Source: Armatimonadetes bacterium DC (GTDB taxonomy: Bacteria; Armatimonadota; Fimbriimonadia; Fimbriimonadales; GBS-DC). Taken from it: a stretch of DNA of 64,000 nucleotides. The position numbers and the translations under genes are program-made. The notes beneath the pieces are model-generated. The model was not told where the DNA came from. It made no database searches and was given only the letters and a program-made list of their open reading frames with translations. The stretch lies in contig LDYB01000025.1 of the NCBI GenBank assembly GCA_001442985.1, positions 62,001 to 126,000 on the forward strand. The letters run 5' to 3'. Positions 33,967 to 41,534 of the stretch are shown piece after piece (positions within the stretch are counted from its first letter, which is position 1; each line of letters starts with the position of its first letter).

Positions 33967-35060
33967 CAGAGATCGCCTCTCAAAAGGCTGAGATACTGCT
34001 CCACCACATGTGACTCTTCGAACTGTTTCAGCCAATCGGGGGGCACAGGCTTGCCGCCACTCGATAGCACTTCCAGAATCGCGTTCGCCAGCGCGTCCAC
34101 ATCGCCGACGGGAACGAGATGCCCGTAGCGCCCGTTGCCCAGAATTTCGCGCGGTCCGCTGGGGCAATCGGTGCTAACGACGGGGCAGCCGCACGCAAGC
34201 GCTTCTATCAACACCGTGGGCAGCCCTTCCCAGCGTGAAGACAACACAAACACGGACGCCCGACGCATGAAGGCATAGGGGTTCTGCACAAAGCCGGGCA
34301 TCTGCACCACACTTTGAAGCCCCAGTCGCACTATTTTGGCTTCCAGAAGCGGGAGGTCTTCCCCCTCGCCGAGGATGAGCAGGCGCGCGGGGCGAACCTG
34401 TGCTACCCTGTGAAAAGCATCCAGCAAAATATCAAACCCTTTCTGGCGTGTCAGCCTGCCGACTGCCAGCACAACGGGAACGCTGAGGTCTTCCAGCCAG
34501 GGGTGTGCTGTCGGCTCTTCGCGCAGGCGATAGAGCAGGGGTGTAATGACGGGGTTATAGACCACACGAATCTGCTCGATTGGAATGCCGGTGTAGCGGG
34601 CGAGGTCCTGTGCCACCCCGTGTGAGACGGCGACAATCGCGTCCGACATGGGATAGAACCAGCGCATCAGCGTCGGCATCCATCGGGCGATGGGGTTGGG
34701 GTCGTCTTGCTGGGAGAGGGTGAGCGTGTTATGCTCGGTCAGCACGACTCGTACAGGCGCGCGCGTCAGCCATCGCGCCAGCAGCGCGCCGAGGTTGTGA
34801 TAGAGCATAAATGCCAGAATCGCGTCGGGTCGCTCCTGACGCAGGTGGAGCGCGAAACGGGGGATTGCGCTTAGCGTGCGGGGCGCACGGAGATCTATCA
34901 CGCGCACGCTGGGGGGCAAATCTTTCAGGTAGGGACCTTCTGCCTGCGAGAGCGCCATCTGCACCCTATGTCCGCGCTCGGTGAAGGCGCGGGCGAGGTT
35001 CACTGCCACACGCTCTACGCCACCGCCACGCAGGTGGGGCATAAAAAACACAATCCGCAT
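33966..35060 (-). CDS. Family 4 glycosyltransferase
   Basis: A 364-aa GT-B enzyme. The N-terminus RIVFFMPHLRGGGVERVAVN is the usual GT4 opening. The donor domain contains VLAVGRLTRQKGFDILLDAF, LLILGEGEDLPLLEAKI and the E-x7-E motif SSRWEGLPTVLIEALACGCPVV. Cytoplasmic or membrane-associated, it probably uses a nucleotide sugar for surface glycan synthesis. ATG 35060 is chosen from the TATACT box 7 nt upstream. It is convergent with the GT39 gene. Confidence 0.92.
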   Translation of the reverse strand: MRIVFFMPHLRGGGVERVAVNLARAFTERGHRVQMALSQAEGPYLKDLPPSVRVIDLRAPRTLSAIPRFALHLRQERPDAILAFMLYHNLGALLARWLTRAPVRVVLTEHNTLTLSQQDDPNPIARWMPTLMRWFYPMSDAIVAVSHGVAQDLARYTGIPIEQIRVVYNPVITPLLYRLREEPTAHPWLEDLSVPVVLAVGRLTRQKGFDILLDAFHRVAQVRPARLLILGEGEDLPLLEAKIVRLGLQSVVQMPGFVQNPYAFMRRASVFVLSSRWEGLPTVLIEALACGCPVVSTDCPSGPREILGNGRYGHLVPVGDVDALANAILEVLSSGGKPVPPDWLKQFEESHVVEQYLSLLRGDL

Positions 35061-35067
35061 CGCTGGG

Positions 35068-35073
35068 AGTATA
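35068..35073 (-). promoter_or_regulatory. Leaderless -10 box (TATACT) of GT4 gene
   Basis: The minus strand reads AAGGGTATACTCCCAGCGATG: box, 7 nt, ATG 35060. No ribosome site is present. Confidence 0.65.
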
Positions 35074-35120
35074 CCCTTGCAGGCAGGAGCCTGCGCACAT
35101 ACGGCGAACAAATCCCCCCG

Positions 35121-35513
35121 ATGCGACCGCCCCTCAGCGACTGGATTGTGTTTCTGCCTGCGCCCGCGTGGCAGGAGACCTGCCACTTCTACGAGGCGAT
35201 TTTGGGGCTGTCCTGCGTGCTGGATCAGGGGGACTGCCGAATCTATCGGGTGGCAGGTTCAGGCTATGTGGGCTTCTGTCAGCGCGGGGAGGCACCCCAA
35301 CCCACCGAGCGCGTGATTCTGACGCTGGTCACGGAAGCCGTGGACGAATGGCATGCGCATCTGCAGGCGCATGGCGTCGCGATCCTCAAGCCGCCCACCT
35401 ACAACGAGAAGTATCGCATCTATCACCTGTTTGCGCAGGACCCCAACGGCTATTTGATAGAGATTCAACGGTTCGAAGACCCACGCTGGGGCGCCTCTTC
35501 GGGTACACTTTAG
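35121..35513 (+). CDS. VOC/glyoxalase-fold protein
   Basis: A 130-aa protein of one vicinal-oxygen-chelate module pair. DWIVFLPAPAWQETCHFYEAI begins the first beta-alpha-beta unit. The end HLFAQDPNGYLIEIQRF is the conserved VOC strand with the metal-ligand Glu (IEIQ). It could be a metal enzyme or a resistance-type binding protein. It starts at ATG 35121, 60 bp from the divergent GT4 start; the longer open frame would overlap that gene. Its end carries the alanine dehydrogenase promoter. Confidence 0.8.
   Translation: MRPPLSDWIVFLPAPAWQETCHFYEAILGLSCVLDQGDCRIYRVAGSGYVGFCQRGEAPQPTERVILTLVTEAVDEWHAHLQAHGVAILKPPTYNEKYRIYHLFAQDPNGYLIEIQRFEDPRWGASSGTL
35504..35509 (+). promoter_or_regulatory. -10 box (TACACT) of alanine dehydrogenase
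   Basis: Reads CGGGTACACTTTAGGCGCAATG; the box lies inside the last codons of the VOC gene, 9 nt before ATG 35519, giving an almost leaderless mRNA. Confidence 0.5.
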
Positions 35514-35518
35514 GCGCA

Positions 35519-36631
35519 ATGGTAATTGGCGTTCCGAAGGAGATTAAGCCGGACGAGTATCGCGTGGCGATGACGCCCGCAGGCGTGGAGATTCTCGTCC
35601 AGCACGGGCATACGGTACTGGTTGAGCGTGGCGCAGGCGACGGCACGGGCATTTCTGATGAAGAATATGCTCAGGCAGGGGCAAAGCTGATGGACTCCGC
35701 TGAGGCGGTGTGGCGCGAGGCGGAGCTGATCGTGAAGGTCAAAGAGCCGCTGCCTTCGGAATATCCGCTGGTGCGCCCCGATCAGGTAATCTTCACCTTC
35801 TTTCACTTTGCGGCGAGCGAGTCGCTGACGCGGGCGATGGTGGAGAGCGGCGCGGTGTGTATCGCCTACGAGACGATTCAGACCGCCGATGGGAACCATC
35901 CGGTGTTGTTGCCCATGAGCGAGATTGCGGGGCGCATGGCGGTGCAGGTCGGCGCGTGGTGTCTGGAGCGTCCGATGGGCGGGCGCGGCGTGCTGCTGTC
36001 GGGCGCGCCGGGGGTGTTGCCCGGGGTTGTGGTGGTGATTGGCGCGGGGGTGGTGGGCGCGAACGCCGCCCGAATCGCGGCAGGCTTTGGGGCGCATGTG
36101 ATTATTCTGGACATCAATGTGGGGCGGCTGCGCGCGCTGGAGGAGACCCTGCCCGCGAATGTGGATACGCTCTACTCTAACCCTGCGAACCTGCGCGAAG
36201 CGATTCGGATGGCAGATATCGTGGTGGGCGCGGTGTATGTCACGGGCGGGCGCACGCCCATTCTCATCAGGCGCGAGATGCTCCCCACCATGAAAACGGG
36301 CGCGGTGCTGGTGGATGTGTCGGTGGATCAGGGCGGGCTGGCGGAGACCACACGCCCCACCACCCATCGCGAGCCGACCTATGTGGTGGACGGCGTGGTG
36401 CATTACGCTGTGAGCAACATGCCGGGCGCGGTGGCGCGCACCTCTACCTACGCGCTGACTAACATCACCACGCCCTATGTGTTGCGTCTGGCGGACAAAG
36501 GCTGGCAGGAAGCGTGCCGACAGGACCCCGCGCTGCGTCTGGGGCTGAATGTGGTGCAGGGCAAAGTCACGCTCCAGCCGATTGCCGAGCAGTTTGGCTA
36601 CGCTTATGTGCCGCCCGAGGCGGTGCTATAG
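35519..36631 (+). CDS. ald: Alanine dehydrogenase
   Basis: A 370-aa enzyme. The N-terminal domain VIGVPKEIKPDEYRVAMTP carries the substrate arginine, and IVKVKEPLPSEYPLVRPDQ has the catalytic lysine region. The NAD domain shows GVVVVIGAGVVGANAARIAAGFGA. VSVDQGG and VDGVVHYAVSNMPGAVARTSTYAL are family hallmarks. It converts L-alanine to pyruvate with NAD+. Length matches Ald (about 370 aa). The stop overlaps the convergent DUF1992 gene by 6 nt. Confidence 0.94.
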   Translation: MVIGVPKEIKPDEYRVAMTPAGVEILVQHGHTVLVERGAGDGTGISDEEYAQAGAKLMDSAEAVWREAELIVKVKEPLPSEYPLVRPDQVIFTFFHFAASESLTRAMVESGAVCIAYETIQTADGNHPVLLPMSEIAGRMAVQVGAWCLERPMGGRGVLLSGAPGVLPGVVVVIGAGVVGANAARIAAGFGAHVIILDINVGRLRALEETLPANVDTLYSNPANLREAIRMADIVVGAVYVTGGRTPILIRREMLPTMKTGAVLVDVSVDQGGLAETTRPTTHREPTYVVDGVVHYAVSNMPGAVARTSTYALTNITTPYVLRLADKGWQEACRQDPALRLGLNVVQGKVTLQPIAEQFGYAYVPPEAVL

Positions 36632-37105
36632 GCTTTCGTTCCAGGGGAACTGCTCGCAGAACCGGGCGTATTCGCGTTCCAGCCCGTAGGGGATGAGGGG
36701 CATGGCGGTGCTGGGCGCGGTGCAGTTGTACGCCAGTATCAGGCTATTGACGCGCTTCATTTTGCCCTCGATTCGCGCCCAGGTTTCGGCGTGCCATATC
36801 TGAAATCGCTCGTGTCCCATCGTGAGGATGCGGGGGTATTCGCGTTCGGCGATGCGCCAGAGCTGGGCGCACTCGTCGCGCAGGCGTTCAATCTCGCGGG
36901 CGCGCTCCATCCAGTCGGGTAGCACGCCAGCCGACTTCATCAGGCGAATCGCGGGGCGCATTTCAGGGGGAACAAACCATTCCTCATCCATCGGCAGGGG
37001 CTTGCCCGCGCCGGGCAGGTTATCGAACGCGCCCTCTTCCATTGCCTCTTCGATCTTGCGCTCGGCGATAATCTCAATCACCCGCTGGATATCGGGGATA
37101 TGCAT
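36626..37105 (-). CDS. DUF1992 (DNAJC28-like conserved region) protein
   Basis: A 159-aa protein. The N-terminal motif IAERKIEEAMEEGAFDNLPG followed by GKPLPMDE is the DUF1992 signature shared with eukaryotic DnaJ homologue subfamily C member 28. No J domain is present. The remainder is helical. It follows nuoE by 12 nt on the same strand. Function is not established in bacteria. Confidence 0.8.
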   Translation of the reverse strand: MHIPDIQRVIEIIAERKIEEAMEEGAFDNLPGAGKPLPMDEEWFVPPEMRPAIRLMKSAGVLPDWMERAREIERLRDECAQLWRIAEREYPRILTMGHERFQIWHAETWARIEGKMKRVNSLILAYNCTAPSTAMPLIPYGLEREYARFCEQFPWNESL

Positions 37106-37117
37106 CGCGCGCCCCCA

Positions 37118-37741
37118 TCAGCTGTTTTGGATTGCCTCGCGTTCCGCCTCGCTGAGATGGAGCTGCACTTCGGCGTCCGCCAGTTGCACGACGGTGTGTT
37201 CCTCGCGCTGGCGCAGTTCCTCAAGGAGCGCGTCGATTTTTTCGGGGGTGAGCCGTCGGCAGTAGATGTCGCCCACCTGCATCACGGGCGCGTCGCCGCA
37301 GTTGTTGAGGCACTCCACCTCGGTGAGGGTGAACATGCCGTCGGGTGTCGTTTCGCCCAGCTGAATGCCCAGCTTCTGCTGGAGGTATTCCAGAATCCGA
37401 TAGCCCCCGCACAACATGCAGGTGAGGTTCGTGCAGACCTCCAGCATATATTTGCCGACGGGGGTTTTGTTATACATCGTGTAGAAAGTGGCGACGCCTT
37501 CCACTTCGGCATAGGAGCGTCCCAGCCGATAGGCGACTTCGGCAATCGCTTCGGGGGTGAGATGACCGCCGTATTCGCGCTGGGCAATCCAGAGCGCCGG
37601 GAGCATCGCCGATTTGCGGTCAGGGTAGTGGGTGATGATGGCTTCCAGCTCTTTGACGGCACGCTCCGAGAAGCGCAGTTGCAGCTCTTCGGGCAAAGGC
37701 GGGCGCGGACGCTCCGTAATCCGAATGATTGCGCTGTCCAT
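37118..37741 (-). CDS. nuoE: NADH-quinone oxidoreductase subunit E-like 2Fe-2S protein
   Basis: A 207-aa thioredoxin-fold ferredoxin. The four 2Fe-2S ligands appear as CTNLTC and ECLNNCGDAP. The upstream helices (MLPALWIAQREYGGHLTPEA, EVEGVATFYTMYNKTPVG) match NuoE. In complex I it relays electrons from NuoF, but no nuoF or nuoG is nearby. It may serve complex I encoded elsewhere, or a formate dehydrogenase or hydrogenase. ATG 37741 is supported by a TATAAT box 7 nt upstream. The C-terminus has ~35 extra acidic residues. Confidence 0.88.
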   Translation of the reverse strand: MDSAIIRITERPRPPLPEELQLRFSERAVKELEAIITHYPDRKSAMLPALWIAQREYGGHLTPEAIAEVAYRLGRSYAEVEGVATFYTMYNKTPVGKYMLEVCTNLTCMLCGGYRILEYLQQKLGIQLGETTPDGMFTLTEVECLNNCGDAPVMQVGDIYCRRLTPEKIDALLEELRQREEHTVVQLADAEVQLHLSEAEREAIQNS

Positions 37742-37748
37742 CGGCGAA

Positions 37749-37754
37749 ATTATA
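37749..37754 (-). promoter_or_regulatory. Leaderless -10 box (TATAAT) of nuoE
   Basis: The minus strand reads AAGGTATAATTTCGCCGATG: box, 7 nt, ATG 37741. It lies between the portal-like gene and nuoE. Confidence 0.65.
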
Positions 37755-37761
37755 CCTTGCC

Positions 37762-38832
37762 TTACGATTCGTCCCACACAAAACGGGGTTCGGGCGCGTT
37801 CGGCATGTTGATTTGAATCAGGGGGCGGATGACCTGCTCTTGCATCACGCGCTCGGCTAAGTCGGCGCGGAGGGCGCGCAGCTGGGTCTGCAACACTTTG
37901 AGATGCACCTGCCCCAGCGCAAGGCTCCCCACGCGCTGACCCTCGTCGGTGGTGAGCGTCTCGCCCAGAATTGCTTTGGCTATCTCGGCGTTATGATAGG
38001 TGATGGCTTGCGCGTAGCTGTCGGCGCCGCCCTGCTTGTAGTCCAGCGCTTCCACTTTGACATCTTCAGGCACCACGATTGCGGTCTCCTGTTGCACGCG
38101 GTCCAGCGCTTTCAGCAGCGCGTCCTGCTGGGCGGGGGGCAGGGTGCGTTTGTAAGAGCCGATGAGCGTGGGGGAGGCGTACTTGGCTAAGAAAAGCTCC
38201 CACATCTGCAGGATTCGCTGCTTGGCGCGCCAGTGAGGATAGACAGCCTTGAGGTCGCTCTCACCGACAGGCGATTCGTAGCGGGCGTTGTAGGCGTAAA
38301 GAATAAATTTCTCGCGCGGAAGGCTCAGCGTTTCGCCCGCAGGCGTATGAAGCAACAGGGCGCGAATGTTGCGATAGGCGTCCACCTCAAACGAGAAGAG
38401 GCTGGGGTCTTTGGATTTGAACCCTGCGAGCAGATAGTAGCCCCTGTAGGGGGGCGTGTCGGCGCGGGTGTAGAGTTTCTCCAGCACGGCGTAGCCTTTG
38501 GCAAGCGCGTCTAAAGTGCGCCAGAGCAGGCTGAACACGCCGCCGCGCATGTGCTGCAGGTTGTATAACACAAATTGCTGTGCCTCGCGGGCGAGCGCGC
38601 TCTCGTCGGCGGGTTCCACGCGCCAGCCGACGCTGAGGATGCCCAGCTTTTTGAGGTTGATGCAGGCGCGTACATGGGCGTCGTTCAGAATCTGGTCATA
38701 GAGGGTGAATCCGTGCTTGCCCAGCAGCTCATCGAACTCGGAAGGACTGCGTTCGCCGCGCGTGTTAATCTCCACGGGCGCCTGCTCCTGCTCCCAGCGG
38801 ATTTGGGGACGCTTCCGAAATAGCCACCGCAT
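37762..38832 (-). CDS. Orphan Mu-like phage portal protein (DUF935)
   Basis: A 356-aa protein resembling the Mu gp29-type portal family. It has DELLGKHGFTLYDQILNDAH, VRACINLKKLGILSVGWRVEP, a central NARYESPVGESDLKAVYPHW, and the C-terminal AILGETLTTDEGQRVGSLA with HLKVLQTQLRALRADLAERV and RPLIQINMPN. Portals form the dodecameric DNA gate of phage heads. No terminase, capsid or tail genes flank it. ATG 38832 has GGAGG 8 nt upstream. It could be a domesticated remnant or part of a scattered gene-transfer system. Codon use looks like its neighbours by eye. Confidence 0.75.
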   Translation of the reverse strand: MRWLFRKRPQIRWEQEQAPVEINTRGERSPSEFDELLGKHGFTLYDQILNDAHVRACINLKKLGILSVGWRVEPADESALAREAQQFVLYNLQHMRGGVFSLLWRTLDALAKGYAVLEKLYTRADTPPYRGYYLLAGFKSKDPSLFSFEVDAYRNIRALLLHTPAGETLSLPREKFILYAYNARYESPVGESDLKAVYPHWRAKQRILQMWELFLAKYASPTLIGSYKRTLPPAQQDALLKALDRVQQETAIVVPEDVKVEALDYKQGGADSYAQAITYHNAEIAKAILGETLTTDEGQRVGSLALGQVHLKVLQTQLRALRADLAERVMQEQVIRPLIQINMPNAPEPRFVWDES

Positions 38833-38889
38833 CGGTTTTGCCTCCATGCGGAGAGGGTCAGCGAGAGCAAAGGCGGGCAACCCGTCAGG

Positions 38890-38895
38890 TACAAT
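38890..38895 (+). promoter_or_regulatory. -10 box (TACAAT) of Ig-like protein gene
   Basis: Reads CAGGTACAATTACCCCTCGATG: box, 9 nt, ATG 38905; no ribosome site, so nearly leaderless. Confidence 0.6.
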
Positions 38896-38904
38896 TACCC
38901 CTCG

Positions 38905-40404
38905 ATGGCGGTTCGTGTGCGTTTAGGTCAGGAGGAGGTGCAGGTAGAACCGGGCGGTTCGGCGCAGGTGATTGCCTACATCCGCAACGAGGGCGACCAG
39001 CCCGACCATGTGGCGCTGGAGGTGGAGGGCATCGCCACCGAGTGGTGCGCCATTCCGATTCCGTCGTTTCAGGTGGCGCCGGGCGAGGAGGTGCAGGAGC
39101 GGATTCTGATTCATCCGCCGCGTAGCACCGAGAGCCGCGCGGGAACCTATCCGTTGCTGGTGCGGGCGCGTTCGCTGGAGAACGGCGATAGCGGGGTGGC
39201 GCAGGCAAACCTGGTCATCCGCCCGTACAGCATGTTCGCCCTGGAAATTCACCCCAAGCGCGGGGTTGCCTCGCCGTTATACAAGCAGGTGTCTTACGAA
39301 CTCGCGCTCAGCAACTACGGCAACACGGAGCAGACGGTACAGATTCACGCCTCTGACCCCGAAGACGCGCTGGCGTTTGAGCTGGAGCGCGAGCGTGTGG
39401 CGCTGGCGCCCGGCGAGACCAAAGAGATTCTGCTCCATGTCCAGCCCCGACGCCTGCCCGTCCTGACCAATCCGACCCTGTTCAGTTTCACCGTGACGGC
39501 TCGCAGTGTGGAAGACCCTCTGCGTGCGTCATCGGCGCAGGCGCATCTGGAGCGACGAGGGCTGTTGAGTCCGCTTACACTGGGGTTCCTGCTGGTGCTG
39601 GCGCTGATAGGGGCGCTCTGGTATTACACGCGCCCCCTGCCTGTGAGAATTGAGTCGTTTATTGCGGAACCGACCCAGATTACAGCGGGCGAAACGACCA
39701 CCCTGCGCTGGGAGGTGGAAAACGCCGAGAGCCTCGTGATTGAGCCGGGCGTCGGCGAGGTGAACCCGAACCTGCGCTCGGTGCAGGTCAAGCCAGAGGC
39801 GACCACCACCTACCGGTTGATTGCTCGCAACCGCTACGGCGAGGTGATCCGCGAGGCGGTGGTGATTGTGCAGAATGCGCCTCCTGCGCCAGCGCCCGTG
39901 ATTCGCGAATTTGTGGCGGAGCCGCCCAAAGTCAAGCGCGGCGACGCGGTCTATCTCCGCTGGAAGGTGGAAAACGCCACCGAGCTGATCCTCAGCCCGC
40001 CGGGGCAGAAGTTAGACCCCGCGACCCCGGGCTTTGAGCATCGCCCTACGCGCACGACGGAATATGTGCTGATTGCCCGGAATGCCGAGGGCAAACTCGC
40101 CGAGAAGCGCCTCAAGGTGGAGGTGGTCTCGCAGGCGCAGATTGTCAGCTTCACCGCCACACCAGAAGAGATTAAGGCAGGGGAGAGTGTCGTGCTACGC
40201 TGGGAGATTCTGAACGCGGTGCGCGCCGAAATTGATAACGGCGTGGGGCGGGTCTCGGCGCAACAGGGTGAAATCACCCTCACTCCCACCCAGACCACCA
40301 CCTACACCCTCACCGCCCTCGATTCGGAGGGTTTGCCTGCGCAGGCGACCGTGACGGTGAAAGTTCTCCCGTCGGAGGCGCCCCCACCCTCCGACGGGCA
40401 GTAG
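38905..40404 (+). CDS. Ig-like domain protein with central transmembrane helix
   Basis: A 499-aa protein of unusual topology. Residues 1-~215 form two Ig-like/NEW3-type domains (VEPGGSAQVIAYIRNEGDQ; YELALSNYGNTEQTVQIHAS) with no signal peptide. A single transmembrane helix follows (PLTLGFLLVLALIGALWYY, about 225-245). Three more Ig-like repeats then follow, each with a ...AGETTTLRWEVENAESL... core (about 250-335, 340-420, 425-490). By the positive-inside pattern the N-terminal pair would be cytoplasmic and the three repeats outside. Function unknown; probably binding or mechanical linkage. Convergent with the HhH gene. Confidence 0.75.
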   Translation: MAVRVRLGQEEVQVEPGGSAQVIAYIRNEGDQPDHVALEVEGIATEWCAIPIPSFQVAPGEEVQERILIHPPRSTESRAGTYPLLVRARSLENGDSGVAQANLVIRPYSMFALEIHPKRGVASPLYKQVSYELALSNYGNTEQTVQIHASDPEDALAFELERERVALAPGETKEILLHVQPRRLPVLTNPTLFSFTVTARSVEDPLRASSAQAHLERRGLLSPLTLGFLLVLALIGALWYYTRPLPVRIESFIAEPTQITAGETTTLRWEVENAESLVIEPGVGEVNPNLRSVQVKPEATTTYRLIARNRYGEVIREAVVIVQNAPPAPAPVIREFVAEPPKVKRGDAVYLRWKVENATELILSPPGQKLDPATPGFEHRPTRTTEYVLIARNAEGKLAEKRLKVEVVSQAQIVSFTATPEEIKAGESVVLRWEILNAVRAEIDNGVGRVSAQQGEITLTPTQTTTYTLTALDSEGLPAQATVTVKVLPSEAPPPSDGQ

Positions 40405-40413
40405 CCCTATGCC

Positions 40414-41343
40414 TTAGCGGCGCCATGTGAACGAGCGCGACGGCGATTGCGGACGCGCCACGCCCGTCCCCGATTTGGTGCCGTTCCCCTGCGCCGACTC
40501 TTTTGCCAGCTGGCGCAGGTAGTCTTTCAGGTAGTCCAGCTGACGCACCTCCACAATCGCCAGATACTGGACGCCCTGATTGAACCGCACGCCGCTGACC
40601 CGATTGCGCCGACACAGCTTGGACAGTTTGCCCGCGATCACCCAGTCGGCGGTGTCGTTGGTAATCTCATCGGTCAGCATGGGACCGATGCGCCGAATCC
40701 ATGTATCCACGGGCTGGAGGTAGTGGTAGTCGCCGGGGTCTATAGTCGGCTCCAGATCGTAGAGCGCCACCATATCGCGTAGCACCAGCGCGCCGACTTT
40801 GGGACCGATGCCCTTGATGTCGGTGATGGTGTTATAAATGGGTTCCACGCGCCCTGTGCGCACAATATCACGCTGGATGGTCGTCCAGATGTTGCCGATA
40901 CCATCTTCAGCATAGATGCGCTGGGCGTAGCCCGTCAGTCCTTCGATCAGCCCGCGATTGAGCTGCTCGTTGACCTTGCGCTGGTTTTCCTTGCAGACTG
41001 CTTCGAACGCGCTCCAGAGGCGCTGCGGCGCGTCGTCCGACTCCAGAAACGCGGCGAAGTTTTCTTTCTTGCCTTCCAGCACGCGCTCCAGCGCCTGTAA
41101 AGCGAACCCCGAATACTCCAGTCGGTCGTTGCCCCGCTTGGCGAAAGCATAATAGCCCAGCATTGCACGGAACGCATAATACGGGTCTGCCAGCGCCTCC
41201 CGCACATCCTGCGCCTGAGACGAAGCAATCCGCATCGCGCGCGCCAGCTGGGGATACAGCACTTCCTTCTGGAAGCGCTCCGCCTTCTCGCCCGCGAGAC
41301 GATTCAAGATACGCTCAACCTCATAGGGTGTAAACATACTCAT
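40414..41343 (-). CDS. HhH-GPD-fold (DNA glycosylase-like) protein
   Basis: A 309-aa protein. The first ~165 residues are helical and not recognised. Then ITDIKGIGPKVGALVLRDM is a helix-hairpin-helix with the lysine position used by Nth-type lyases. YLQPVDTWIRRIG follows, equivalent to the VDTHVxRVxxRLG segment with its catalytic Asp (here His is replaced by Trp). No iron-sulfur cysteine cluster is seen. So it may be a base-excision glycosylase variant or a DNA-binding derivative. GGAGGT lies upstream of ATG 41343; a second ATG is at 41337. Confidence 0.6.
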   Translation of the reverse strand: MSMFTPYEVERILNRLAGEKAERFQKEVLYPQLARAMRIASSQAQDVREALADPYYAFRAMLGYYAFAKRGNDRLEYSGFALQALERVLEGKKENFAAFLESDDAPQRLWSAFEAVCKENQRKVNEQLNRGLIEGLTGYAQRIYAEDGIGNIWTTIQRDIVRTGRVEPIYNTITDIKGIGPKVGALVLRDMVALYDLEPTIDPGDYHYLQPVDTWIRRIGPMLTDEITNDTADWVIAGKLSKLCRRNRVSGVRFNQGVQYLAIVEVRQLDYLKDYLRQLAKESAQGNGTKSGTGVARPQSPSRSFTWRR

Positions 41344-41433
41344 TTTTCTTGCACCTCCGCATTAGATTTTCACTGCCAGAGCCTCCATGCTCCTGTTTCG
41401 TATCGTTTTTTTGATAAAGAATAAGACGGCTGA

Positions 41434-41492
41434 ACCCTCGCGAGGTTGCTCCTGAAGCCCCTGCGCAGGGGCTTCCGTACTTAATTATACGG
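41434..41492. other. Cluster of three hairpins upstream of HhH gene
   Basis: In sequence: AACCCTCGCGAGGTT (41434-41448), a perfect 22-bp palindrome centred on CTGCGCAG (41454-41475), and CCGTA/TACGG around an 8-nt loop (41475-41492). On the minus strand the last contains a TATAAT (41484-41489), so the other two would lie in the 5' leader of the HhH gene; alternatively they end transcription of the FG-GAP gene. Confidence 0.45.
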
Positions 41493-41534
41493 AATTTGAG
41501 TCGAAAACTTCACCCGTGGTTCCTGTTTCGCCCA

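Noticed and set aside
37762-41343. Prophage island around the portal-like gene
   Set aside because: No integrase, terminase, capsid, tail or lysis genes and no flanking direct repeats were found; neighbours are cellular.
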